From Rahnella inusitata (GTDB taxonomy: Bacteria; Pseudomonadota; Gammaproteobacteria; Enterobacterales; Enterobacteriaceae), in NCBI RefSeq assembly GCF_003263515.1, contig NZ_JYDE01000011.1, forward strand, positions 44,712 through 108,711: a stretch of 64,000 bases of DNA. The letters are read 5' to 3'. Numbering within the stretch: the stretch's first letter is position 1; every line of letters starts with the position of its first letter. The translations under genes and the position numbers were made by a program. A model generated the notes under the pieces. It ran no database searches, was not told the origin of the DNA, and was given only the letters and a program-made list of their open reading frames with translations. This document shows positions 56,367 through 64,000 of the stretch, in pieces.

Positions 56367-58871
56367 ATGACCAAGAAGTTGAGCTTCACCTGCGTACTGG
56401 TTAATGGGGTTCATGCTCGTCCGGCGAGCCATATAGAATCGTTGTGCAATGGATTTGAATCGACGTTTCAATGGTATAACACTCGCACTGACCGTGTTGC
56501 TGACGGTAAAAGTGTGTTGTCGCTGATTGGCGCAGACATTCTGTCTGGCGATGAATGCCATGTGACGGTCGAAGGTGTTGACGAAGTGGCAGCACTGGCA
56601 GCGCTGGCGCATTTCATCGAGCATCAGTTTCCGCTGTGTGATGAAGCCCTTCCTGAACACGATCAAACCGCAGATCGTGAGCCTCTCCCCGAATCCCTGA
56701 CGCATCTTTCCCCGGTGATTTACCGCGCCTGTTCCGTCAGTGAAGGCTGTGCGCTGGGCAAACTGGTTAATCTCTCCAACGTGAATCTGGCGGCATTGAC
56801 TGATTTGCCTGCGTCTCAAGGCAAGGATAAAGAACAAAGTTTGCTTTCCGGCGGGCTGGCACAGCTCGAAAAATCTATTGAATTACAGCTAATGGAAGGC
56901 AGCGGCACCATTACCGCTGTGCTTGAAGCGCATCGTTCTTTGCTTCGCGATAACAGCCTGCGCGACGCGTTGCTAAGCCATGTGATGGAAGGAAAAAGCT
57001 GCGCGCAGAGCATTGTGGAAACCGCCGCGCATTTCAGTGCGCAACTCGCAAAATCGTCCAGCGCTTACCTGCGCGAACGGGAACTGGATATTCGTGATGT
57101 CAGTTTCCAGCTGTTGCAGCATATTTACGGCGAAGCGCAGTTTGCTTCCCAGCAAACTCTCAGTGAAGCCAGCATCTGTCTGGCGGATGAACTGACCCCC
57201 AGCCAGTTTCTCGAACTGGATAAAAAGCATCTGAAAGGCCTGCTCCTCGGCAGCGGCGGCAGTACGTCCCATACGGTTATTCTCGCGCGATCGTTCAATA
57301 TTCCTACGCTGGTAGCTGTCGACCCTCAGCCTTTGCAGGTTTATCTGCGTCAGGACGTGCAGATCGACGGCGATCTGGGGCTGATAGCCTGCGCGTTGAC
57401 GGAGCCTGTGCGTCGTTATTACCGTCAGGAGCAGGCCGTCCATCAGGCATTGCGCCAGCAGCAGAGCGTATATCTCAACAAACCGGGCTATACCGCGGAT
57501 GGCGTGCGGATGGAAGTGGCGGCGAACATTGCGCATTCAGTCGAAGCCAGTGCCGCTTTCAGCAACGGCGCGGAAGCGGTCGGCCTCTTCCGTACAGAAA
57601 TGCTGTATATGGATCGCGTCAGTGCGCCTTCGGAAGACGAGTTGTACAACATTTACTGTCAGGCGACGGAAGCGGCGAAAGGAAAAACCATTATCGTGCG
57701 GACGATGGATATCGGTGGAGATAAGCCGGTTCATTATCTGAATATTCCTGCTGAGAATAACCCGTTCCTTGGTTATCGCGCTGTGCGTATTTATCAGGAA
57801 TTCTTGCCGCTGTTCCACACTCAGCTGCGTTCGATCCTGCGGGCGTCGGCACATGGAACGCTGAAAATCATGATCCCGATGATCTCCTCGATAGAAGAGA
57901 TTTTATGGATCAAAGATCGTCTGGCAGAAGCCAAACAGTCCCTGCGCAACGAGCAAATCCCTTTCGATGAAAAAATTCAGCTGGGGATCATGCTGGAGGT
58001 GCCGTCGGTGATGTTCATCATCGATCAGTGCTGCGAAGAGATTGATTTCTTTAGCATCGGCAGTAACGATCTCACGCAATATCTACTGGCGGTCGATCGC
58101 GATAACGCAAAAGTGACCCGTCATTACAACAGCCTGAATCCGGCGTTCCTGCGCGGCCTCGATCATGTTGTGCGCGAAGTGCATCGTCACGGTAAATGGA
58201 TAGGGCTGTGCGGTGAACTGGGTGCGAAAGGCTCGGTGTTGCCGCTGTTGGTTGGGCTGGGGCTGGATGAAATCAGCATGAGCGCACCGTCGATTCCGGT
58301 CACCAAAGCGCGGTTGTCGAAACTCGACAGTCGCGAATGCCGTCTGTTGCTCAACCGCGCGATGCAGTGCCGCACGTCGCTGGAAGTTGAACACCTGCTG
58401 GCGCAGTTCCGTATGGAGGTGAACGACGCGCCGCTGATCACTGCGGAATGCGTGGCGCTGAATACCGACTGGCGCAGCAAAGAAGAAGTTATCAAAGGCA
58501 TGGTCGATAACCTGATGCTGGCCGGTCGCTGCCGTTATCCGCGCAAACTCGCCGCCGACGTCTGGGCACGCGAAGCGGTATTTTCCACCGGTCTTGGTTT
58601 CGGCTTTGCCATTCCGCACACCAAATCTGAACACATCGAGCAATCGACCATCAGCGTGGCGAAATTACAGGAGCCGGTGCAATGGGGTGATGAAGAGGCG
58701 CAGTTTGTCATCATGCTGACCCTCAACAAACACGCCGCGGGTGACCAGCATATGCGGATTTTCTCAAAGCTGGCGCGCCGGATTATGCACGACAGTTTCC
58801 GCGATGCGTTAATGCAGTCAACGACGGCGGTGCAAATCGAAGCACTGCTGAAACAAGAGCTTGAACTCTGA
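56367..58871 (+). CDS. ptsA: Multiphosphoryl transfer protein PtsA (HPr-EI-EIIA)
   Basis: Fusion of three PTS phosphocarriers in 834 aa (E. coli 833). HPr-like domain residues 1-95 with phospho-His16 in [10 protein letters not shown]. Enzyme I-like domain about 130-690 with phospho-His302 in [13 protein letters not shown] and the PEP-binding [20 protein letters not shown] and [16 protein letters not shown] motifs. Fructose-type EIIA about 695-834 with His751 in AIPHTKSEH. It can therefore pass phosphate from PEP to FrwB or FrwD without the housekeeping PTS. The ATG at 56367 is preferred because the HPr fold starts there; the frame extends to 56274. fsa follows after 11 bases. Confidence 0.94.
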   Translation: MTKKLSFTCVLVNGVHARPASHIESLCNGFESTFQWYNTRTDRVADGKSVLSLIGADILSGDECHVTVEGVDEVAALAALAHFIEHQFPLCDEALPEHDQTADREPLPESLTHLSPVIYRACSVSEGCALGKLVNLSNVNLAALTDLPASQGKDKEQSLLSGGLAQLEKSIELQLMEGSGTITAVLEAHRSLLRDNSLRDALLSHVMEGKSCAQSIVETAAHFSAQLAKSSSAYLRERELDIRDVSFQLLQHIYGEAQFASQQTLSEASICLADELTPSQFLELDKKHLKGLLLGSGGSTSHTVILARSFNIPTLVAVDPQPLQVYLRQDVQIDGDLGLIACALTEPVRRYYRQEQAVHQALRQQQSVYLNKPGYTADGVRMEVAANIAHSVEASAAFSNGAEAVGLFRTEMLYMDRVSAPSEDELYNIYCQATEAAKGKTIIVRTMDIGGDKPVHYLNIPAENNPFLGYRAVRIYQEFLPLFHTQLRSILRASAHGTLKIMIPMISSIEEILWIKDRLAEAKQSLRNEQIPFDEKIQLGIMLEVPSVMFIIDQCCEEIDFFSIGSNDLTQYLLAVDRDNAKVTRHYNSLNPAFLRGLDHVVREVHRHGKWIGLCGELGAKGSVLPLLVGLGLDEISMSAPSIPVTKARLSKLDSRECRLLLNRAMQCRTSLEVEHLLAQFRMEVNDAPLITAECVALNTDWRSKEEVIKGMVDNLMLAGRCRYPRKLAADVWAREAVFSTGLGFGFAIPHTKSEHIEQSTISVAKLQEPVQWGDEEAQFVIMLTLNKHAAGDQHMRIFSKLARRIMHDSFRDALMQSTTAVQIEALLKQELEL

Positions 58872-58882
58872 CAGGAGATGGC

Positions 58883-59545
58883 ATGGAACTCTATCTGGAT
58901 ACTGCTGATATCAGTGCAGTGAAGCGTTTGTCGCGAATTTTACCGTTGCAGGGTGTGACTACCAATCCCAGTATTATTGCCAAAGCGCGGACCTCATTGT
59001 GGGAAGTGTTACCTGCGCTCCGTGATGCGCTGGGCGGTGAAGGGAAACTGTTTGCACAGGTTCTGGCGAATCATGCCGAACACATGGTGGAAGAGGCGGA
59101 ATTGCTGCACTCCCGTGTTCCGGGGCTGGTCGTCAAAGTGCCGGTCACCGCCGAAGGGCTGGCGGCGATCAAAATTCTGCGTACCCGTAAAATCCCGACG
59201 CTGGGCACTGCGGTGTATGGCGCAGGCCAGGGTTTACTTTCGGCACTGGCGGGGGCGGAATATGTCGCGCCCTATGTGAACCGGCTTGATGCCCAGGGCG
59301 GTGATGGCATCGCGATGGTCACCGAGTTGCAGCAATTACTGACGCTGCATGCTCCGCACGCCAAAGTGCTGGCGGCCAGTTTTAAAACGCCGCGTCAGGC
59401 GCTGGCTTGTCTGCTGGCCGGGTGTCAGTCAATCACTCTGCCGGTGGATGTGGCGGAGCAGTTTATCAGTGCGCCTGCGGTTCAGGCGGCGGTAGAAAAG
59501 TTCGAAGAAGACTGGCAGGGTGCATTTGGGCAACTCTCGCTGTAA
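58883..59545 (+). CDS. fsaB: Fructose-6-phosphate aldolase (FsaB/TalC type)
   Basis: Transaldolase-family enzyme of 220 aa, equal in length to E. coli FsaA and FsaB. The Schiff-base lysine is Lys85 in [12 protein letters not shown]. The start [16 protein letters not shown] is typical. It cleaves fructose-6-phosphate to dihydroxyacetone and glyceraldehyde-3-phosphate in vitro; the physiological substrate is unclear. Located directly downstream of ptsA, so it is part of the PTS/GRE cluster as in E. coli, where gldA (glycerol dehydrogenase) follows. gldA is not next here. Confidence 0.9.
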   Translation: MELYLDTADISAVKRLSRILPLQGVTTNPSIIAKARTSLWEVLPALRDALGGEGKLFAQVLANHAEHMVEEAELLHSRVPGLVVKVPVTAEGLAAIKILRTRKIPTLGTAVYGAGQGLLSALAGAEYVAPYVNRLDAQGGDGIAMVTELQQLLTLHAPHAKVLAASFKTPRQALACLLAGCQSITLPVDVAEQFISAPAVQAAVEKFEEDWQGAFGQLSL

Positions 59546-59579
59546 TCATCGATTTTATTTCTGATTAAATCTTACGCAT

Positions 59580-59615
59580 AAAAAAGGCCCGACGGGAAAA
59601 CCCGTCAGGCCTTTT
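59580..59615. terminator. Terminator between fsaB and ysgA
   Basis: AAAAAGGCC, GACGGG (59591-59596), loop AAAA, CCCGTC (59601-59606), GGCCTTTT. A-run and T-run allow both directions. Confidence 0.9.
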
Positions 59616-59652
59616 CTGTTTTCGCATGCGAAAACTTTCACTTCACGTGCGT

Positions 59653-60480
59653 TTATTTCACGCCGTACTGAGCGAAATAATCCAGCATCCGCTGCCAGCC
59701 ATCGGCTGCGGCTTCCGCGTTATAACTCGGGCGATAATCAGCGTTAAACGCGTGCCCGGCTTGCGGATACACTACGATTTCCGCATCGGCATTGGCAGCG
59801 CGAATAGCCTGACGCATGGTTTCGATAGTTTCCTGCGGAATACTGCTGTCCTGCCCGCCGTACAAGCCAAGCACTGGCGCATCAAGAGCGGCGGCGCGGT
59901 CTACCGGATTCGACGGGCTGGTCAGCGTTTTATCGCCCACCAGTTTGCCGTACCACGCCACACCGGCTTTCAGCTGCGGATTGTGCGCCGCATAAAGCCA
60001 GGTGATCCGCCCACCCCAGCAGAAACCAGTAATGCCTAATTTGGAGATATCGCCGCCGTGCTGCGACGCCCAGTGGGCCGCGTGGTCAAGATCGGAAAGT
60101 ACCTGCTGATCCGGCACTTTACTGACCAGTTTGGCAAATAACTCGCTGATTTCAGTGTAATCGCGCGGGTCTCCTTGACGGAAATACAGCTCGGGGGCGA
60201 TCGCCAGATAGCCCTGTTTCGCCAGACGGCGACAAACATCCTGAATGTGTTCGTGTACGCCAAAAATCTCCTGCACCACCAGAATGATAGGTAATTTGCC
60301 GGTGAACTGCTCCGGACGAGCAAGGTAGGCGGGCAGATCTTCTCCCTGCGAAGGGATGGTGGTCTGTCCGGCGTGCAGGCCGTCGGTATCCGTGTGGATT
60401 GTGGTTTCCGCAACCGGCGTGACGGCCGGCGCAAAGCTGGTCGGAGCCTGTTTCAGGGGGAGGATTTCATCATTTTTCAT
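59653..60480 (-). CDS. ysgA: Dienelactone hydrolase-family protein YsgA
   Basis: Alpha/beta hydrolase of 275 aa (E. coli YsgA 271) with homology to dienelactone hydrolase. The nucleophile elbow is GFCWGG (Cys nucleophile near residue 150), the acid is in LGLYGGQDSSIP and the His in PQAGHAFNADYRPSYN. No substrate is known. The N-terminus may contain a Pro/Ala/Thr-rich stretch without clear signal peptide. The start at 60480 is favoured by GGAGA before it; an ATG at 60492 would add four residues. In E. coli ysgA lies between metE and udp, here katE lies between ysgA and udp. Confidence 0.87.
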   Translation of the reverse strand: MKNDEILPLKQAPTSFAPAVTPVAETTIHTDTDGLHAGQTTIPSQGEDLPAYLARPEQFTGKLPIILVVQEIFGVHEHIQDVCRRLAKQGYLAIAPELYFRQGDPRDYTEISELFAKLVSKVPDQQVLSDLDHAAHWASQHGGDISKLGITGFCWGGRITWLYAAHNPQLKAGVAWYGKLVGDKTLTSPSNPVDRAAALDAPVLGLYGGQDSSIPQETIETMRQAIRAANADAEIVVYPQAGHAFNADYRPSYNAEAAADGWQRMLDYFAQYGVK

Positions 60481-60559
60481 TGGAGTCTCCATACAGAAAA
60501 TTTGCGCTTTGGATTAAAACTATAGCCGGAAAGCGGCAACAGCAAGGCGCAAGAGATGT

Positions 60560-60570
60560 TCTATAGTTAA
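60560..60570 (+). promoter_or_regulatory. Candidate sigma-S -10 element of katE
   Basis: TCTATAGTTAA matches the extended sigma-S -10 consensus KCTAYRCTTAA at ten of eleven positions (G for C at the seventh). It lies 70 bases upstream of katE. HPII catalase is sigma-S dependent in E. coli, which supports the reading. Confidence 0.65.
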
Positions 60571-60639
60571 AAGTTAGTCAGGAAAACTGTCACGGAAGAC
60601 CCATGGAACGCCCGAAACTTAAGTTAGGAGTCTTGTGCA

Positions 60640-62922
60640 ATGTCGAAATTACCTTCAAAAAAAACCAAGAAAAGTGAGTCACTACCGGTAAGCCACGCCC
60701 CCGCCACGGGCATTAAATCCACACAACCTGGCTTGGGAGACCTGGCTCCCACCGATCGCGCTTATCAGCCTTCGCCGCAACCGACACCACCCGGAAAAGA
60801 GCCTACCGCCTCCGGCAGTGCCAAAAGTCCGCAGAATACTAACGCCAAACTCGATGCGCTTGAGCGACATCGTAAAAATGGTGAAAAACAGCCGCTGACC
60901 ACCAATCAGGGGACGAAAATCTCTGATGATCAAAACTCGCTGAAAGCCGGAAGCCGTGGCCCGACCCTGCTGGAAGATTTCATTCTCCGCGAGAAAATCA
61001 CCCATTTTGACCACGAGCGTATTCCTGAACGTATCGTTCATGCGCGAGGTGCTGCGGCTCACGGTTATTTTCAGCCTTACCGCAGCATGAAATCTGTCAC
61101 CAAAGCCAGTTTCCTCTCTGACCCGAAAAAGCAGACGCCCGTGTTTGTGCGCTTTTCTACTGTGCAGGGGTCGCGGGGTTCTGCGGATTCCGTCCGTGAT
61201 ATTCGCGGCTGGGCCACCAAGTTTTATACCGATGAAGGTATTTATGATTTGGTCGGTAACAACACGCCGGTTTTCTTTATTCAGGACGCTCACAAGTTCC
61301 CGGACTTTGTGCATGCCGTAAAACCTGAACCGCATAATGAAATTCCGCAGGGCGCCAGCGCGCACGATTCCTTCTGGGATTACGTTTCCCTGCAACCGGA
61401 AACCTTGCATAACGTGTTCTGGGCGATGTCCGATCGTGGCATTCCGCGCAGTTACCGCACGATGGAAGGTTTCGGCATCCACACATTTCGCTTCGTGAAT
61501 GCCAAAGGAAAATCCACCTTTGTGCGTTTTCACTGGAAACCGCTGGCGGGCAAAGCCTCGCTGCTGTGGGATGAAGCTCAGAAACTGGCCGGGAAAGATG
61601 CGGATTTCCACCGTCGTGACCTGTGGGAATCTATCGAGGCTGGCGATTACCCGGAGTATGAACTGGGCGTTCAGTTGATCCCCGAAGAGGACGAATTCAA
61701 ATTTGATTTCGATTTGCTCGACCCGACCAAACTGATTCCGGAAAAACTGGTGCCGGTGCAGCTCATCGGCAAGATGGTGCTTAACCGTAACCCGGATAAC
61801 TACTTTGCGGAAACCGAGCAGGTCGCGTTCCATCCGGGACACGTGGTGCCGGGCATCGATTTCACTAACGATCCATTATTACAGGGCCGGCTTTTCTCCT
61901 ACACCGATACGCAGATAAGCCGTCTGGGCGGGCCGAATTTCCACGAAATCCCGATTAACCGGCCGACCTGTCCGTACCATAACTTCCAGCGTGACGGTAT
62001 GCACCGTCAGGATGTAGATACCAATCCGGCAAACTACGAGCCGAATTCTATCAACAACAACTGGCCGCGAGAAACGCCTCCGGCCGCATCGGGTGGCGGT
62101 TTCGAAAGTTATCCTGAGCGAATTGATGCGGCAAAAGTGCGCCAGCGCAGCGAGTCGTTTGCTGAGTTTTATGCGCAGCCGCGCCTGTTCTGGTTGAGCC
62201 AGACGCCAACCGAGCAGGATCACATTGCCGGGGCGTTCTCGTTTGAATTATCTAAAGTCGCCCGACCTTATATCCGCGAGCGCGTGGTGGATTTGCTGGC
62301 ACGTGTCGATCAGTCGCTGGCGCAGAAGGTGGCGAAAAACGTCGGCGTGACGCTTTCAGCAGACACGCTGAAAATCAAACCCCCGAAACCGGTGAATGGT
62401 CTGGACAGCGATCCGTCGCTCAGCCTCTATGCCAGCGGCAAAGGGGTGATTAAAGGGCGTCAGGTTGCGCTGCTGCTGGGTGACGGCGTTCACGCGGCCG
62501 ATGTTCTGGAAACCTTGCAGGCGCTTCAGGCTGCGGGCGTTCACCCTAAACTACTGGCCAGCCATTTGGGGACAGTGACCGCAGATGATGGTTCGACGTT
62601 ACCGATTGACGCGACGTTTGCCGGTTCGCCGTCAATCACCGTTGACGCCGTGATAGTGCCCCACGGGCACATTGATGCATTGCTGATGAGCGGGGACGCA
62701 CGTCATTTCGTTCTTGAAGCCTATAAACATCTGAAAGTTATTGGCCTGAGCGGTGACGCGCGCCGCTTTAAATCCCTGCTGGGGCTGAAGGATGACGTGA
62801 AAGAAGAGGGGATTATCGAAGGCGAAAAAGCTGAAGGTGCCCTGTTGAAGGCATTCCTGAAAGATTTGGCGAAGCACCGGATCTGGTCACGCAGCGCTGC
62901 AGCTGACGCCGTTCCCGCCTGA
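60640..62922 (+). CDS. katE: Large-subunit catalase HPII (KatE)
   Basis: Decomposes hydrogen peroxide in stationary phase; 760 aa (E. coli 753), the large clade 2 type. A disordered, basic N-terminus (1-110) is followed by the catalase core. Distal heme residues are His134 in RIVHARG and Asn207 in DLVGNNTP. The proximal heme Tyr lies in RLFSYTDTQ near residue 421. The C-terminal flavodoxin-like domain (about 590-755) is specific to large catalases. GGAGT precedes the ATG at 10 bases. It stands between ysgA and udp, not its E. coli place. The long antisense frame inside it is a shadow. Confidence 0.97.
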   Translation: MSKLPSKKTKKSESLPVSHAPATGIKSTQPGLGDLAPTDRAYQPSPQPTPPGKEPTASGSAKSPQNTNAKLDALERHRKNGEKQPLTTNQGTKISDDQNSLKAGSRGPTLLEDFILREKITHFDHERIPERIVHARGAAAHGYFQPYRSMKSVTKASFLSDPKKQTPVFVRFSTVQGSRGSADSVRDIRGWATKFYTDEGIYDLVGNNTPVFFIQDAHKFPDFVHAVKPEPHNEIPQGASAHDSFWDYVSLQPETLHNVFWAMSDRGIPRSYRTMEGFGIHTFRFVNAKGKSTFVRFHWKPLAGKASLLWDEAQKLAGKDADFHRRDLWESIEAGDYPEYELGVQLIPEEDEFKFDFDLLDPTKLIPEKLVPVQLIGKMVLNRNPDNYFAETEQVAFHPGHVVPGIDFTNDPLLQGRLFSYTDTQISRLGGPNFHEIPINRPTCPYHNFQRDGMHRQDVDTNPANYEPNSINNNWPRETPPAASGGGFESYPERIDAAKVRQRSESFAEFYAQPRLFWLSQTPTEQDHIAGAFSFELSKVARPYIRERVVDLLARVDQSLAQKVAKNVGVTLSADTLKIKPPKPVNGLDSDPSLSLYASGKGVIKGRQVALLLGDGVHAADVLETLQALQAAGVHPKLLASHLGTVTADDGSTLPIDATFAGSPSITVDAVIVPHGHIDALLMSGDARHFVLEAYKHLKVIGLSGDARRFKSLLGLKDDVKEEGIIEGEKAEGALLKAFLKDLAKHRIWSRSAAADAVPA

Positions 62923-62940
62923 TTTACAGTAAATATCTAT

Positions 62941-62978
62941 GCAGGCAGAGCCTCTCACGGGGCGATGTCTGCTTTTTT
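62941..62978 (+). terminator. Terminator of katE
   Basis: GCAGGCAGAGCC and GGCGATGTCTGC form a stem with a few mismatches, followed by six T (62973-62978). Confidence 0.6.
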
Positions 62979-63031
62979 ATGTCCGCAATGGAGGCATCGC
63001 CGTATAAAATTTCCTCTTTAGCGGCATAATT

Positions 63032-63099
63032 TGTGATGTGAGTCACAAATTAAATGTATGCGTTATTCTTGTTGTTACATCATAGTGACGACCGTCACG
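63032..63099 (+). promoter_or_regulatory. Paired CRP sites (CytR-type) of udp
   Basis: Site 1 is TGTGA-TGTGAG-TCACA at 63032-63047, a perfect consensus. Site 2 is AGTGA-CGACCG-TCACG at 63084-63099. The centres are 52 bp apart, the spacing at which CytR binds between two CRP dimers in E. coli udp and deoP2. Cooperative CytR/CRP repression relieved by cytidine or adenosine is predicted. Confidence 0.85.
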
Positions 63100-63178
63100 A
63101 AATGACGTCACAATGTTCAGTACAGTTGCCGGGTGTTCCTCCTGCCAATAATTGACCTTACACACAGAGGAGTTTGTT

Positions 63179-63940
63179 ATGTCTCAGCCTGAAGTTTTCC
63201 ACCTTGGCCTGACCAAAAAAGATTTAAACGGCGCGACGCTGGCGATTGTTCCCGGCGACCCTGAGCGCGTGGAGAAGATTGCCAAACTGATGGAAAACCC
63301 GGTTCGCCTGGCTTCCCACCGCGAATTTACATCATGGCGCGCTGAGCTTGACGGCAAATCTGTGATCGTGTGCTCAACCGGTATCGGTGGCCCGTCAACG
63401 TCTATCGCAGTCGAGGAGCTGGCACAGCTCGGCATCCGCACTTTCCTGCGCGTGGGCACCACGGGTGCCATTCAGCCGCATATCAGCGTCGGCGACGTTC
63501 TGGTGACGACGGCGGCTGTGCGTCTTGACGGCGCCAGCCTGCACTTTGCACCGATGGAATTCCCGGCAGTGGCCGATTTCGCCTGTACTACAGCGCTGGT
63601 CGCTGCGGCAGAAGCCGTGGGCGCACAAACACATATCGGCGTAACTGCCTCTTCTGACACCTTCTATCCGGGTCAGGAACGTTATGATACTTACTCCGGC
63701 CGTGTTGTTCGTCGTTTCAAAGAATCGATGAAAGAGTGGCAGGAAATGGGCGTGATGAACTACGAAATGGAATCTGCCACTCTGCTGACCATGTGTGCAA
63801 GCCAGGGTCTGCGTGCAGGTATGGTTGCGGGTGTCATCGTGAACCGCACGCAGCAGGAAATTCCTAACGCGGAAACCATGAAAAAGACCGAAAGCCATGC
63901 GGTGAAGATTGTCGTCGAAGCCGCACGCCGCCTGATTTAA
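63179..63940 (+). CDS. udp: Uridine phosphorylase Udp
   Basis: Cleaves uridine with phosphate to uracil and ribose-1-phosphate in nucleoside salvage; 253 aa, the E. coli length. Phosphate-binding Gly26 and Arg30 lie in [11 protein letters not shown]. The nucleoside-binding residues appear in [15 protein letters not shown] and [10 protein letters not shown] (near residue 195). The start at 63179 follows AGAGGAGTTTGTT, and a longer frame to 63152 exists but is not used in relatives. Paired CRP sites upstream predict catabolite and CytR control. Confidence 0.98.
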   Translation: MSQPEVFHLGLTKKDLNGATLAIVPGDPERVEKIAKLMENPVRLASHREFTSWRAELDGKSVIVCSTGIGGPSTSIAVEELAQLGIRTFLRVGTTGAIQPHISVGDVLVTTAAVRLDGASLHFAPMEFPAVADFACTTALVAAAEAVGAQTHIGVTASSDTFYPGQERYDTYSGRVVRRFKESMKEWQEMGVMNYEMESATLLTMCASQGLRAGMVAGVIVNRTQQEIPNAETMKKTESHAVKIVVEAARRLI

Positions 63941-63973
63941 TTTTTATAAAATCAAAACAACACATCACATTTA

Positions 63974-64000
63974 TGGGCTGCCTCCGGCGGCCCATTTTTT
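63974..64000 (+). terminator. Terminator of udp
   Basis: TGGGC-T-GCC-TCC-GGC-G-GCCCA followed by six T at the end of the window. Confidence 0.9.

Noticed and set aside
60682..61842. 386-codon minus-strand open frame inside katE
   Set aside because: Antisense shadow; katE on the plus strand is unambiguous with its heme residues.

Overview
This 64 kb window is ordinary chromosomal DNA of a gamma-proteobacterium of the order Enterobacterales. Nearly every protein closely matches its Escherichia coli counterpart in sequence and length, but the gene order differs. An ERIC repeat, the order of the blocks and the moderately GC-rich coding sequence suggest a Yersiniaceae-type genus (Rahnella, Ewingella, Rouxiella or Serratia relatives). 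That placement is an inference, not a proof. I see no rRNA, tRNA, CRISPR array, prophage, transposase or plasmid gene.

Layout. (1) Bases 1-18.6 kb follow the E. coli cyaA to yigL order: cyaA, lptM, dapF-yigA-xerC-yigB, uvrD, a WbuC-type cupin gene, corA with its leader peptide, rarD, yigI, pldA, recQ, rhtC, rhtB, pldB, yigL. The frataxin gene cyaY, expected between cyaA and lptM, is missing. (2) At 18.7-44.6 kb a block that sits elsewhere in E. coli lies between yigL and yigM: glpT, dcrB, yhhQ, tusA, zntA, yhhN, yhhM, yhhL, rsmD, ftsY-ftsE-ftsX, rpoH, panM, the livKHMGF branched-chain amino acid ABC operon, a decayed gene remnant, a PLP aminotransferase, the ugpBAECQ glycerol-3-phosphate operon and yhhA. 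(3) At 44.8-49.1 kb the E. coli order resumes with yigM, metR and metE. (4) At 49.2-59.6 kb lie an SDR oxidoreductase and a carbohydrate cluster: yijO (AraC regulator), frwD, pflC, pflD, frwB, frwC on the minus strand, then ptsA and a fructose-6-phosphate aldolase on the plus strand. (5) At 59.6-64 kb are ysgA, katE and udp.

Regulation is unusually readable. I can place a CRP site at cyaA, a LexA box and leader hairpin at uvrD, the corL leader ORF and hairpins at corA, a GlpR operator at glpT, a 20-bp-spacer ZntR promoter at zntA, sigma-70 and sigma-E promoters at rpoH, PhoB boxes at ugpB, met boxes at metE, a sigma-S -10 at katE, and paired CRP sites at udp.

The three most interesting items are these. 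First, a PTS plus glycyl-radical-enzyme cluster (50.1-59.5 kb), whose PflD has a dehydratase-type GCVE active site rather than the Cys-Cys pair of pyruvate formate-lyase. Second, a composite palindromic repeat found twice, each time exactly between a binding-protein gene and its permease gene (livK-livH and ugpB-ugpA). Third, a 5'-truncated reading frame with an SGHYRP motif between livF and the aminotransferase.
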